Source of the DNA: Candidatus Altimarinota bacterium
GTDB lineage: Bacteria; Patescibacteriota; Gracilibacteria; JAUYGZ01
Reading direction: 5' to 3'
Length of the DNA stretch: 64,000 nucleotides
Assembly (NCBI GenBank): GCA_029233985.1
Contig: JARGOK010000002.1
Location: 372,001-436,000 of the forward strand
The translations under genes were made by a program, and so were the position numbers. Positions 51,003 to 60,290 of this stretch are shown here, piece after piece. The stretch's first letter is position 1, and each line of letters opens with the position of its first letter. Below the pieces are notes generated by a model, which saw only the letters and a program-made list of their open reading frames with translations, had not been told where the DNA came from and did no database searches.

Positions 51003-52553
51003 TTGAAGCTCATTCAAACTCTAAAAAAACAATTTTCATCGAACAAGAAGTACTTCAAGAATGATTTCTTAGCTGGTATTACTGTAGCTCTTGCCCTCAT
51101 ACCAGAAGCCATAGCTTTTGCATTTGTCGCTGGAGTGAGCCCAATTATCAGCCTCCAAACAGCTGTTGTAATTGGTCTTGTTGCAGCAAGTATCACAGGA
51201 AGACCTGGAATGATCAGCTCTTCAACAGCAGCAATTGCTATTATATTAGCACCGCTGATTGCGCAGTATGGCCTCGAATACCTTTTTGCAACGGTTATTT
51301 TGATTGGAGTGATTCAAATCATGATGGGAGTATTCAAACTTGGAAAATATACTTCAATCATCCCCCACCCTGTCGTATTAGGATTTCTCAATGGTCTAGC
51401 TATTGTGATATTTTTTGCTCAATGGGCTCAATTCAAAAGAGATGGCATATGGTTACCTACTCCAGACCTTTTAATCATGCTTGGTTTCGTCGGTCTCACC
51501 ATGCTGATTATTCATTATTTCCCAAAAATCACAAAAGCCGTACCCTCCAGCCTTGTGGCAATTGCAACACTCACACTTATATCTGTAATTCTCTCAAAAA
51601 ACGGTATCTATAGCCTCGAAACGGTTCAAGATTTTGCTGGAATAGAACTAAAAGGAGGGCTACCTAGTTTTTATATTCCACAAATAACAATCTCATGGGA
51701 AGTACTACAAGTCATCTTCCCCTACGCTTTCATAGCTTCACTTGTTGGACTGACCGAGGCAACACTCACCCTTCGTGTGATTGATGAAATGACAGACACA
51801 AAAGGAAAGACAAATAAAGAATATTTTGCTCAAGGATTAGCAAACGTTGTAAATGGATTTTTTGGAGGGATGGGAGGTGACGCCATGATCGGTCAATCAA
51901 TAGTAAATATCAAGTCTGGAGGTCGAACTCGGCTTTCAGGACTCGTCGCTGCAATAGCTCTCATGATGTTTATCATGTTTGCTTCCCCCTTGGTAAACGC
52001 TATCCCACTGGCAAGTCTCGTTGGGCTAATGTTTATGGTAGTTATTTCTACATTCAAGTGGGAAAGCCTAAAATACGGGAAAAACATTCCTCGGGAAGAC
52101 TTCATTGTCATTATTGCGGTAAGCCTTATTACAATTTTCCAGGATCTCGCGACAGCAGTTATTATTGGAGTCCTTCTCTCCACAGTCATGTTTGCCTGGA
52201 AGAAAGGAAAAAAAATGTATGTAAACACCATGACTGGAAATGACGGTTCAAAAATATACAAAATTAACGGCGTCCTATTCTTCGGGTCAGTCCTCAATTT
52301 TAAAAGCCTCTTTACAATAAAAGAAGACCCAAAAAAAGTAGTACTCGATCTCAAGTACGCCAAAGTAATGGATTATTCAGCTCTCGAAGCGATCAATTCT
52401 ATTGCAGAAAAATACAAACTTGCTGGAAAAAAATTAATTGTAACTCGTCCAGGAGAGTCCTGCAAACAACTCCTAAAAGATGCTGAAAGAATTACTTCTA
52501 TCGTGATCGATCACAGCCATGACCCAACACATAAGGCAACTGCTGATATCTAA
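51003..52553 (+). CDS. SulP-family anion transporter with STAS domain (TTG start)
   Basis: A 516-aa transporter of full SulP layout. The N-terminal signature is DFLAGITVALALIPEAIAFA, followed by GRPGMISSSTAA and a transmembrane domain to about residue 400. A cytoplasmic STAS domain makes up the last 110 residues (VLFFGSVLNF, DLKYAKVMDYSALEAI). It differs clearly from the STAS-less SulP 1 kb upstream. The only start that keeps the N-terminal helix is TTG at 51003; no in-frame ATG lies near. Substrate may be sulfate or bicarbonate. Confidence 0.9.
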   Translation: MKLIQTLKKQFSSNKKYFKNDFLAGITVALALIPEAIAFAFVAGVSPIISLQTAVVIGLVAASITGRPGMISSSTAAIAIILAPLIAQYGLEYLFATVILIGVIQIMMGVFKLGKYTSIIPHPVVLGFLNGLAIVIFFAQWAQFKRDGIWLPTPDLLIMLGFVGLTMLIIHYFPKITKAVPSSLVAIATLTLISVILSKNGIYSLETVQDFAGIELKGGLPSFYIPQITISWEVLQVIFPYAFIASLVGLTEATLTLRVIDEMTDTKGKTNKEYFAQGLANVVNGFFGGMGGDAMIGQSIVNIKSGGRTRLSGLVAAIALMMFIMFASPLVNAIPLASLVGLMFMVVISTFKWESLKYGKNIPREDFIVIIAVSLITIFQDLATAVIIGVLLSTVMFAWKKGKKMYVNTMTGNDGSKIYKINGVLFFGSVLNFKSLFTIKEDPKKVVLDLKYAKVMDYSALEAINSIAEKYKLAGKKLIVTRPGESCKQLLKDAERITSIVIDHSHDPTHKATADI

Positions 52554-52698
52554 AAAAGGATCACAACCAAGTCGTATTACTAATAAATTGAAACAGAAAA
52601 CGTAGAATCGTTGATATCCAGACCAAAATCTCGGCCAGATCACAAATCCATCAAGCTTGTGCTAAGCTATAGACATTATTCTCTTTCTTTTTTTTCTT

Positions 52699-53091
52699 AT
52701 GGAACGAAACGTCGTCGGATGGTTTGAAATCCCTGTAACCGATATGGAACGCGCCATCCCTTTTTACCAAAGTGTTTTTGATGTTCAACTCGAGCGGCAT
52801 CAAATGGACCCTATCGACATGGCCTGGTTTCCAATGCTCGATGAAAAAACTGGATCTCCAGGGAGCCTCGTCTGCCAAAAAGATTCCTACAAACCTTCTC
52901 ATGATGGGGCACTCCTCTACTTTACCGCTCAATCAGGCGACCTTAAAAACGAAGTCGGACGAGTAGAAGCTGCAGGGGGGAAGATCCTCAGTCCTCCAAA
53001 ACTCATCACTGAAGAATACGGCTACATGGCTCTCGTAGAAGACACTGAAGGAAACCGCATTGCTATTCATTCTCAAAAACACTCAGCATAA
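52699..53091 (+). CDS. VOC-superfamily (glyoxalase/bleomycin-resistance fold) protein
   Basis: Small 130-aa protein with one complete pair of VOC modules: VGWFEIPVTDMERAIPFYQSVF at the start, and YMALVEDTEGNRIAIHS in the second module. It is most like the group annotated as YkcA-like or dioxygenase-superfamily VOC proteins. Substrate unknown. A terminator-like hairpin follows 7 bp after the stop. The leader is pyrimidine-rich with no Shine-Dalgarno motif. Confidence 0.9.
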   Translation: MERNVVGWFEIPVTDMERAIPFYQSVFDVQLERHQMDPIDMAWFPMLDEKTGSPGSLVCQKDSYKPSHDGALLYFTAQSGDLKNEVGRVEAAGGKILSPPKLITEEYGYMALVEDTEGNRIAIHSQKHSA

Positions 53092-53097
53092 TAGAAT

Positions 53098-53124
53098 GAG
53101 GGGTAAGTGAAATACTTACCCCTC
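53098..53124 (+). terminator. Terminator-like hairpin after the VOC gene
   Basis: GAGGGGTAAGT (53098-53108) pairs perfectly over 11 bp with 53114-53124 around loop GAAAT. Few T residues follow, so it may act as an end-stabilising hairpin. Confidence 0.7.
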
Positions 53125-53603
53125 TTGAACGACAGTAATGAGAAATACCATCGCTCAAACATTCTCACGCATTTATCCGCTTCCATGCGGATTGACAATA
53201 GACAAATGAATTTTGTCTACCGAGGGCATGAATTTGCCCTCTCTTGGGTTCTGGAACTGACAAATCGATGTCTTTTTTTTCATCAATGTTTGCAACTTCA
53301 TGTGAATGAAAGGAACCACAAATATTGCATTTAGCACTCAGAAGTTCAGAAGACATGAGAAATACCTCATAAAAAAAGAAGGGGGATAAAAAGTGGGAGA
53401 ATGCCCCTTTTGGCGAATACAAAATATACCAAAAGGGGCACTCCAACGAGAAGTCAAAGAACAAAAACAAACATGACACAACACAAGCGCACTATACTGA
53501 ATTTATTGTAATAGTCAAGAATCTACGTAGTCTAATCTACAAAGCGACATACACTTCTCACAGAAGTACGCTACTATGGACCTACAATTTTTTAATCATT
53601 TTT
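53125..53603. other. Hairpin-rich non-coding region
   Basis: About 480 bp without a credible gene. Three hairpins follow closely: ATCCGC/GCGGAT (53175-53192), TAGACAAA/TTTGTCTA (53199-53219) and GAGGGCA/TGCCCTC (53222-53241). All arms are perfect, and a T8 run follows at about 53273-53280. A further 12-bp hairpin (TGCCCCTTTTGG, 53402-53440) and a 6-bp one (ACTTCT/AGAAGT, 53553-53567) lie before the lipoprotein gene. It could hold a structured RNA. Confidence 0.55.
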
Positions 53604-54065
53604 ATGAAAAAAACACTCTCACTGGCTCTCTGCAGCCTATCACTTGTTGTCCTTATGACAGCATGTACACCCGCTAGTGCTCCTACCGACACAGACACAA
53701 CAACAAACACAGAGTCTCAAGAAGAAAGCACAATAGAGGCAACTGAAGAAGTCAGTACAAAAATCCAACCCTTCACAACAGCCGCATTCACTGCTGCAAA
53801 AGGAAACCAGCCAGTTGCTATCCATTTTACAGCAGAATGGTGTCCGACGTGCAAAGCTCTCGACAAAACAATCAACGAACGAGCAGCTGAACTCCCAGAA
53901 GACGCCATTGTCTTTCTTGCGGACTACGATAACGAAACAGCTCTCAAAGCTGAACACGGTATTACTGTTCAGACAACCGTTGTGTTTTTTGACAAAGAAG
54001 GAAATAAAACAGAGACCATCAACAATCCAAAATTTGAAAAAATAAACGAACTCCTCTCTGCATAA
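53604..54065 (+). CDS. Thioredoxin-fold lipoprotein
   Basis: A 153-aa exported lipoprotein. The signal peptide ends in the lipobox LMTAC (Cys21). A Thr/Glu-rich linker of about 30 residues follows, then a thioredoxin fold with the redox motif CPTC (Cys80 and Cys83) in AEWCPTCKAL. It should act outside the cytoplasmic membrane on disulfides or as a thiol reductase of the TlpA/DsbD-C type. The neighbouring patatin-like gene begins 1 bp after its stop, so the two are co-transcribed. An ACTTCT/AGAAGT hairpin lies about 40 bp upstream. Confidence 0.9.
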   Translation: MKKTLSLALCSLSLVVLMTACTPASAPTDTDTTTNTESQEESTIEATEEVSTKIQPFTTAAFTAAKGNQPVAIHFTAEWCPTCKALDKTINERAAELPEDAIVFLADYDNETALKAEHGITVQTTVVFFDKEGNKTETINNPKFEKINELLSA

Positions 54066-54066
54066 T

Positions 54067-54912
54067 ATGGATTTCTCGAACAAGAAAATTGGGCTAGCTC
54101 TTGGTGGAGGATCCGCCAGGGGCTGTGCTCATATTGGAGTTATTAGAGCCCTCGAAAAAGCCGGTGTCCCAATCCACCTGATCTCTGGAACCAGCATCGG
54201 GTCCTTAGTCGGGGGAATTTATGCAGGAGGAAATCTGGATGAGCTCGAAAACATTGCCAAAGGCATCACCTGGAACAAAATAGTGCCTTACCTCGACATC
54301 AGAATACAACGCCAAGCACTCCTAAAAGGTCAAAAAGCAACTGACCTCATCGACAAACTCACTCCCATCAAGCAGATCGAAGACCTCCAAATCCCTTTTT
54401 GTGCAGTCGCAACTGACGTAGAAAACGGTGACGAAATAACCTTCAAAAAAGGCCCACTTTTAGATGCCATCCGGGCTAGCATATCCCTTCCGGCCATTTT
54501 TACTCCACCAAAAATAAATAATCGATACTTAGTCGACGGTGGACTCGTCAATCCCCTCCCCATAAACGTCCTCAGAGACATGGGAGCAGATATTGTCATT
54601 GCAGTAGATCTCAACCATCATTTCTCCAGCAAAGACTCCGGAAACAGCAAACAAACCTTTCCCGACAAAATAAAAAATTGGCTCAGCGGAGACGATCCCT
54701 CCATCATCGATATCCTCGGCTGGTCAGTAAACATCATGCAAGACCAAATTACACGAAAAAACCTTATGACTTATCCTGCCGATATCCTCATTCAACCAAA
54801 ACTCGGACATATCCTAGGAGCCGACTTTCACAAGGCTCAGGAGATGATCGATGAAGGGTTTCGAGCAGTGGAAGAGGCGCTAGAAACCCCTACCCTCCTA
54901 AAAGGGAAATAG
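54067..54912 (+). CDS. Patatin-like phospholipase (RssA-type)
   Basis: Serine lipid hydrolase of the patatin/RssA family, 281 aa. The oxyanion-hole motif GLALGGGSARG, the nucleophile elbow GTSIG (Ser43) and the catalytic Asp in VDGG (around residue 157) complete the Ser-Asp dyad. The C-terminal third is helical and less conserved. The start ATG lies 1 bp after the lipoprotein gene's stop. It likely acts on membrane lipids or lipoproteins; no signal peptide is seen, so it is cytoplasmic. Confidence 0.93.
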   Translation: MDFSNKKIGLALGGGSARGCAHIGVIRALEKAGVPIHLISGTSIGSLVGGIYAGGNLDELENIAKGITWNKIVPYLDIRIQRQALLKGQKATDLIDKLTPIKQIEDLQIPFCAVATDVENGDEITFKKGPLLDAIRASISLPAIFTPPKINNRYLVDGGLVNPLPINVLRDMGADIVIAVDLNHHFSSKDSGNSKQTFPDKIKNWLSGDDPSIIDILGWSVNIMQDQITRKNLMTYPADILIQPKLGHILGADFHKAQEMIDEGFRAVEEALETPTLLKGK

Positions 54913-55060
54913 CCCAAGAGCACAAAAACAACCTAAGAGTCACGGGATTGCGACGCTAGCGCTCACAATGGCAGTACTTTTTTCCTCATAGATCCTACTT
55001 TATGTATGGCTCCCTCTCTTGTCCTTCCGAAACTTTAACGGAGGAGGATCAATGGAGCTA

Positions 55061-55084
55061 GGGGGTCTGCATGACCCCCCTTTT
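55061..55084 (+). terminator. Rho-independent terminator after the lipase gene
   Basis: GGGGGTC (55061-55067) and GACCCCC (55073-55079) enclose loop TGCAT, and CTTTT follows on the + strand. The same stem also sits just beyond the end of the minus-strand M23-SLH gene (55106), so it may serve both. Confidence 0.75.
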
Positions 55085-55105
55085 AAGGGAGTAGGTGTCT
55101 CTCCT

Positions 55106-58100
55106 CTAGGTCCCCAGTAAATACTCAGCCCGTTCGCTCACCTGCCCTTCTTTATTATATTCCACACGATAATAATACTGCTTACCAGCCTTCGCCGACT
55201 GATCGGTAAATTGAGCGCCTCCTGTTTGGCCTATCAAAATCTCACCTGCCCCACCTACCGTCTCACGATATACCGTAAATGGGCCAGCAATACTATTTTC
55301 CCAACGAACAACAGCCTGTGATCCATCAAAAACAACATTCATACCAGATACAGCAACGGGTTTTAGAGAGACAGCTTCTTCCTCAGGAATGATTATTTCT
55401 ACACCAAGTGATTCAGGATCATCTCCATCTTCTTGAATTTCAATTTCCTGCACCAATTCATCTACCTTTTCAATAGCCGCAACCATAATCCTCGCAACCA
55501 ATCCTCGAGCAAGAGGTTTATCGATCAAATCTCGCTCAGCATCACTAATAAATCCAAGCTCAATAGATTTCTTCACCGCACTCTCATACCAAGGTGTTGT
55601 TTCTTCGAGTTGTACATCCAGCACCCGCAAAACCATTGTCAAAAACTCTTCCAGCTTTACCAGTCCATCAGGATCAGCAGTCCCATTTGGTCTTCCCTTA
55701 ATAATAACAGACTTGGCCTGACCATCATATTCATCAAGTGAAGCAAAGTACATCGCCGAAGCATACCAGCTGTCTTTCTTTACATCCGGGAAAGGATCCT
55801 GAGCTACAGCTAATTCTAGTAAATCCACATCTGAATAAAATGAACGAATCAAAATAGTCGCAACAGCTGCACGGTTGATCGATGTCTCCACTCCATAAGT
55901 TCCATCTGGATTTCCCTTCACTACACCAGCCTCTTTGAGGGCTGCAACAGCCGCATAAATATCATCATCCGTCACGTTCTTCACCACATCAGTAAACACA
56001 TGTTGACTCATTGGTGACCAAGTAAAAATCAAAGAATCAGTCTCGGTTCCAGTCTCATCGTAAGCAATAATTTTCTTGTAAGTATCTTCACCCACATGCT
56101 TTGGGTAATAACGAACAACTTCTTGTCCTGGGGTATATTTCGTCAATTTCAATTCTCCAGTATCAGGATAATTTCGTGAATTTAATCCTGTAAAGATCGA
56201 CACAGTATGTGTGTTCTCAGGAACCGTAAACTGCGTCTCAATCGGAAACTCAGTAGTTATATTCTGATCGTAATAGACTAAAAGCTTTCCCTCGCTATCA
56301 TTATGAATTTCATACAAATCACCGTCTTTAATGACAATATGTGATGATACGGTACCTGTATTAGATTCCTCAATCACTGGCTGTTCTTCAATAATTTCTT
56401 CAAACTCTGTGTCTACAGGAACCTCTTCAACTTCAGTTGTTTCTTCAACAACTGACACTTCTTCAAGAACGGGTTCTTCTTCTACGACGAGGGGTTCTTC
56501 CACAAGCGGCTCTTCATTTGTACCAACACTATCAAGAGGTTCTCCAATTGGTTCTGCAGGCTCTACTACATCTTCTACACTTTTTTGTACTGTCACCTGT
56601 ATTTTTTCCACCACATCTTGTGCCGTAAAAGAGAGCTCAAAAATCCCTTCCTGAGTTGGCTTGAAGGTATATTCTCCACGACCTTCACTCAGACCAAAGT
56701 CTGAAGCGGCTACTAAAAGAGGAAAGCTTTGAGCTCTGACCGTTACCGGCCGAGTAATAAGACCTCCTCGAGTTCCAATAGGTTTCATCACGACAGTGAT
56801 AGCAGAACCAACCGTCGTTTTTTGAGGAGCTGTCACTTCGAGGTAGCTCAGTTTATCGAGGAAGGTCACTTTTTTTTCGGCACTAATAGACCCTTGATTG
56901 TTTACCTGAACAACTACTTCACCTGGAACAGTATCCGTAACGGTAAAGGTTGTGTATCCCTGATCCATAACACTCACATTGTTAAAAGTCGCTGTAGTAG
57001 AAGACAAAACCACATCAATATCTTGATTGAATGAAGTAAATCGTGCTCCGTTTTGATCAAGAGCTTCTACATTGACACTCACCTGCTCTCCCATTAGCAC
57101 CGAGTCTACATTTGATGTCACTCTAAAACTCTCAAACACAGGCGCAGAAACATCCAAAATACTAGCTCCTGAAGAGTCCAAAACTGCATCTGTATTCAAA
57201 GCCACTTCTCCAAGAGACACACCAAAATACTGATCAGCTCCTGCAAAAATCTTTTGACGTTTTGTATCATCAGATACGATAGAATACGCTAAAGAAGGAT
57301 TCAAAAGAACTGATACTGGATCAATCGTTTTTACCAAGATTTCTTCTACAGTATTTGCATAATAAAAATTATACCCGGCATTATAAAGAGATTTATAATT
57401 CGATTGCCACACCAAATCTGGATGAATAGTAATATGTGCATGAGGTGTCGTAGAGCTTCCTGTAGAACCAATAGTACCAATCAACGCACCACCAGAAAGA
57501 GTTTGTCCCTCTTCAACAGAAATAGTCTCAAGATGAGCAACTCCATAAAGCACTCGAATTGTTTGACCAGAATTAGTTACAACATCTGTACACACCATTA
57601 CATGATTTCCATAACCAGAAGATGAATACTTAACCTCTACTACCAATCCTTGAGCATAAGGGTAAACCGTCTTCAAATAATGATTATCAGGTGAAAGCCA
57701 TTTCGTAACAAAATCCACAGCACCATGAGGACTCCCATCATTTTTTATCGACTCATACAATACACTCAAGTATTGTTCGGGACTAGAAGCATAAGAAATC
57801 GAATCGATCATCTGAGCTTTTGTAGCTTCAGCAAAACCTTTATCATATGACATCCAAGCCGTTAACCCATGGTTTTTTTGATTTATCCGTAATAACTCTC
57901 GACGGTTATAATCATTATTTCCCTTTTGGTATGCAAATAAATCAGGAATCGGTGAAGCTTCAAAAGCTGCATTCGACTGAGGGCAGTTATATCCAGAAAG
58001 CAATGAAACCTGCTGACCAACGATAGAACCGGTAAAATAATCACCAAACTGTTGAACCATATAGGTCAGCCCAGTAAAAAACACTAATCCAACCACCAGA

Positions 58101-58183
58101 AGCATTTTTAGCCAAGGAAGTGAATCAGGTTGGTTATTTCGTTGATCTCGTCCAAAACGAGTTTTTTGAGAGTTTTTTGCCAT
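55106..58183 (-). CDS. M23 (LytM) peptidase fused to Ig-like, SLH and fibronectin-like domains
   Basis: A 1025-aa envelope protein. Basic N-terminus, then a membrane segment (about 24-43). The M23 domain (about 150-260) has all zinc ligands: His153 and Asp157 in HGAVD, and His248 and His250 in HAH, with YGVAHL between. It should therefore be an active endopeptidase cutting peptidoglycan cross-bridges. Two Big-type Ig-like domains follow (about 355-540), then a long acidic Glu/Val linker, three SLH repeats (GNPDGTYGVETSINRAAV and two more) and a final fibronectin-III-like domain. Combining an active wall hydrolase with SLH anchoring would place the enzyme at the wall surface. It is a lone gene, convergent with the patatin gene. 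Confidence 0.92.
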   Translation of the reverse strand: MAKNSQKTRFGRDQRNNQPDSLPWLKMLLVVGLVFFTGLTYMVQQFGDYFTGSIVGQQVSLLSGYNCPQSNAAFEASPIPDLFAYQKGNNDYNRRELLRINQKNHGLTAWMSYDKGFAEATKAQMIDSISYASSPEQYLSVLYESIKNDGSPHGAVDFVTKWLSPDNHYLKTVYPYAQGLVVEVKYSSSGYGNHVMVCTDVVTNSGQTIRVLYGVAHLETISVEEGQTLSGGALIGTIGSTGSSTTPHAHITIHPDLVWQSNYKSLYNAGYNFYYANTVEEILVKTIDPVSVLLNPSLAYSIVSDDTKRQKIFAGADQYFGVSLGEVALNTDAVLDSSGASILDVSAPVFESFRVTSNVDSVLMGEQVSVNVEALDQNGARFTSFNQDIDVVLSSTTATFNNVSVMDQGYTTFTVTDTVPGEVVVQVNNQGSISAEKKVTFLDKLSYLEVTAPQKTTVGSAITVVMKPIGTRGGLITRPVTVRAQSFPLLVAASDFGLSEGRGEYTFKPTQEGIFELSFTAQDVVEKIQVTVQKSVEDVVEPAEPIGEPLDSVGTNEEPLVEEPLVVEEEPVLEEVSVVEETTEVEEVPVDTEFEEIIEEQPVIEESNTGTVSSHIVIKDGDLYEIHNDSEGKLLVYYDQNITTEFPIETQFTVPENTHTVSIFTGLNSRNYPDTGELKLTKYTPGQEVVRYYPKHVGEDTYKKIIAYDETGTETDSLIFTWSPMSQHVFTDVVKNVTDDDIYAAVAALKEAGVVKGNPDGTYGVETSINRAAVATILIRSFYSDVDLLELAVAQDPFPDVKKDSWYASAMYFASLDEYDGQAKSVIIKGRPNGTADPDGLVKLEEFLTMVLRVLDVQLEETTPWYESAVKKSIELGFISDAERDLIDKPLARGLVARIMVAAIEKVDELVQEIEIQEDGDDPESLGVEIIIPEEEAVSLKPVAVSGMNVVFDGSQAVVRWENSIAGPFTVYRETVGGAGEILIGQTGGAQFTDQSAKAGKQYYYRVEYNKEGQVSERAEYLLGT

Positions 58184-58344
58184 ATTTTTGTTTTTATTTA
58201 TCTTCTTATTATACCTTTTTTTGATACAATTTTCAAGAGAGAGCTAATAATATTGAAGACAAACATACTGGCTCCATGTGCGAGCCTGTACTAAAGAGAA
58301 AATGACCTCGGATCCTGAAACCCAACATCTCACCATTTTTCCCC

Positions 58345-58785
58345 ATGCAATACACCACACAATCACCAGAAGAAACTCAAAAACTCGCTAAGACACTCCT
58401 CCCCAACATATTGAATAAAAAAATTATACACCTTGCTGGAAATCTTGGGTCAGGAAAAACAACCTTCGTAAAAGGTATTGGGAAAGCTCTTGGAATTAAT
58501 AAACTCATCAAATCACCTACATATACGTATACAAACACTTATCAAATCAAGACTCCAAACTCAAAACTCAAAACCCTTCATCACTTTGACTTGTATAGAT
58601 TACCTGAGCATCTCGAAAACCCACACCAAACAGCCGCAGAAATCGGGCTAGATAACGCTATCAACAACCCTGAAGCACTTGTGATTATTGAGTGGCCAGA
58701 GAGAATTCCACACATAAAAGCACTATTACAAATCACCTTCGAACAGCAAAAAGATCATCATGTCATTCGGCTCAATATCTGCTAA
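58345..58785 (+). CDS. tsaE: tRNA threonylcarbamoyladenosine biosynthesis ATPase TsaE
   Basis: Small P-loop ATPase that works with TsaB and TsaD in making the t6A base at position 37 of ANN-decoding tRNAs. GNLGSGKTTFVKG is the Walker A, SPTYTYTNTY the family segment and HFDLYRL the following metal/Asp motif; IIEWPERI near the end is also typical. The 146-aa length fits. An insertion of about 10 residues (KTPNSKLKT) sits between the two central motifs. No tsaB or tsaD lies in this window. Confidence 0.94.
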   Translation: MQYTTQSPEETQKLAKTLLPNILNKKIIHLAGNLGSGKTTFVKGIGKALGINKLIKSPTYTYTNTYQIKTPNSKLKTLHHFDLYRLPEHLENPHQTAAEIGLDNAINNPEALVIIEWPERIPHIKALLQITFEQQKDHHVIRLNIC

Positions 58786-58812
58786 GATCTCATAGCCCTT
58801 TATCGAATACTT

Positions 58813-60258
58813 TTGGACCAATACAGCAATAAACAACCGGGAAACGACGACACCCAACACCCACAATTCACAACTCGAAAAGTGACTCCACACAAAGTCC
58901 ATACTTCACTTTTCAGAAGAATTGTCCGAACTATCCCCACTTCAAAAGCAGAATACAAAGAAAAAAAAGTGCCTTTCTTTTTTCTTGCTATTACCACCAT
59001 CATTACCGCTCTGTTTATTGGGTGGGTAACCTTTACGGCATACCAGTACCTCACAAATTTTGCAATAACAGACCTTGTACAGATCTTTTCTGCGGAACTC
59101 TCACAAGATGAAAAAAAACGAACAAACATTCTCCTCCTCGGAAAAGGTGGTGGAGATCACGATGGGGCAGACCTGACAGACACCATTATTATTGCCTCAC
59201 TCAACCATACAAAAAACAGCGTGAGCATGTTTTCATTACCACGAGATCTATGGGTAAATATTCCAGGATATGGATCCAGTCGTATCAATAAAATTTATGA
59301 AAACCTCAAACCAAAATTTGGATCCGATCAAGCCCTCGAGATACTAAAAGAAGGAGTAGAAACTATTTCAAATACAGAAATTCCATACGTCATAAAGATC
59401 AATTTCCAAGCTTTTGAAGATGTAGTGGATACTTTGGGTGGAATAGAGGTAGAAGTCACAAAAAGCATTTTTGATACCGAATACCCAAACCAACAAGAAA
59501 CTGGTTACGAAACCTTTTCTATCGAAGCAGGGACACAAGTTCTCGATGGAATGACAGCTCTCAAGTACGCCCGTTCACGACACTCAACATCAGATTTTGA
59601 CAGAGCTTCGAGGCAACATCAAATCATCAAAGCCATGAAGCAAAAAGTCAGCGACCTCGATTTACTCAGCTCGCCGCTCACGTTAAAAAAACTGTACGAA
59701 AAATTCTCTGAACATGTCGAAACAAACCTCACAACTACAGAACTCATCACTCTTGCCCGATTCGGAAAAAATCTTCAGCAAGATCATATTTATTCAGCAG
59801 TTCTAAAAGACCAGGACATCGTCCAACAAGGAAGCTTTCTCTACACCCCCGAAAGAAGCCAGTATGGAGGTGCTTTTGTCCTCAGACCAATGGGAGAAAG
59901 CTTTGAAAACATTCAAAAATATATTTCATTCGTCTTCGACTTCCCGGAATATCTCAAAGAAAAAGCCGGACTCCAAATTCTTAATGGAACAGGAGAACCA
60001 GGCTTAGCCTTCAAATTAGGTCAGAATCTTCTTATTTACGGGTTTACCTTAGAAAACTACGCCAATGCCGATAGCAAAAACTATGCCAAAACCAGTTATT
60101 ATGTCCACCGACCAGAAAACACTATGATGACAGAAATTGTCCTCAAAAAAATGCTTCCAGAGGCTATAAAACTCAAAGGTGATCCGCCAGAAGGGATTGA
60201 CACTAACTACGACATCACTATCATCGCAGGAAAAAACCTCGTACTCGATGAAAATTAG
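58813..60258 (+). CDS. LytR-CpsA-Psr (LCP) family cell-wall polymer ligase
   Basis: A 481-aa enzyme expected to attach anionic glycopolymers to peptidoglycan on the outer face of the membrane. The N-terminus is cytoplasmic and basic with one membrane segment (about 55-80). The LCP domain follows with ILLLGKGGGDHDGADLTDTIII, SLPRDLWVNIPG and the late YARSRHSTSDFDRASRQ, all diagnostic. A C-terminal LytR_C-like domain begins with LQILNGTGEPGLA. The frame starts at TTG 58813; upstream there is no ATG before a stop. SLH repeats elsewhere in the window need such wall polymers for binding. Confidence 0.93.
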   Translation: MDQYSNKQPGNDDTQHPQFTTRKVTPHKVHTSLFRRIVRTIPTSKAEYKEKKVPFFFLAITTIITALFIGWVTFTAYQYLTNFAITDLVQIFSAELSQDEKKRTNILLLGKGGGDHDGADLTDTIIIASLNHTKNSVSMFSLPRDLWVNIPGYGSSRINKIYENLKPKFGSDQALEILKEGVETISNTEIPYVIKINFQAFEDVVDTLGGIEVEVTKSIFDTEYPNQQETGYETFSIEAGTQVLDGMTALKYARSRHSTSDFDRASRQHQIIKAMKQKVSDLDLLSSPLTLKKLYEKFSEHVETNLTTTELITLARFGKNLQQDHIYSAVLKDQDIVQQGSFLYTPERSQYGGAFVLRPMGESFENIQKYISFVFDFPEYLKEKAGLQILNGTGEPGLAFKLGQNLLIYGFTLENYANADSKNYAKTSYYVHRPENTMMTEIVLKKMLPEAIKLKGDPPEGIDTNYDITIIAGKNLVLDEN

Positions 60259-60290
60259 CAGTAAAATGAGGTTATAGCTGTCACAACCAT

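Noticed and set aside
53165-53479. 104-codon minus-strand frame with CNIC
   Set aside because: It spans several perfect hairpins, has a phenylalanine-rich non-specific start and only one cysteine pair.
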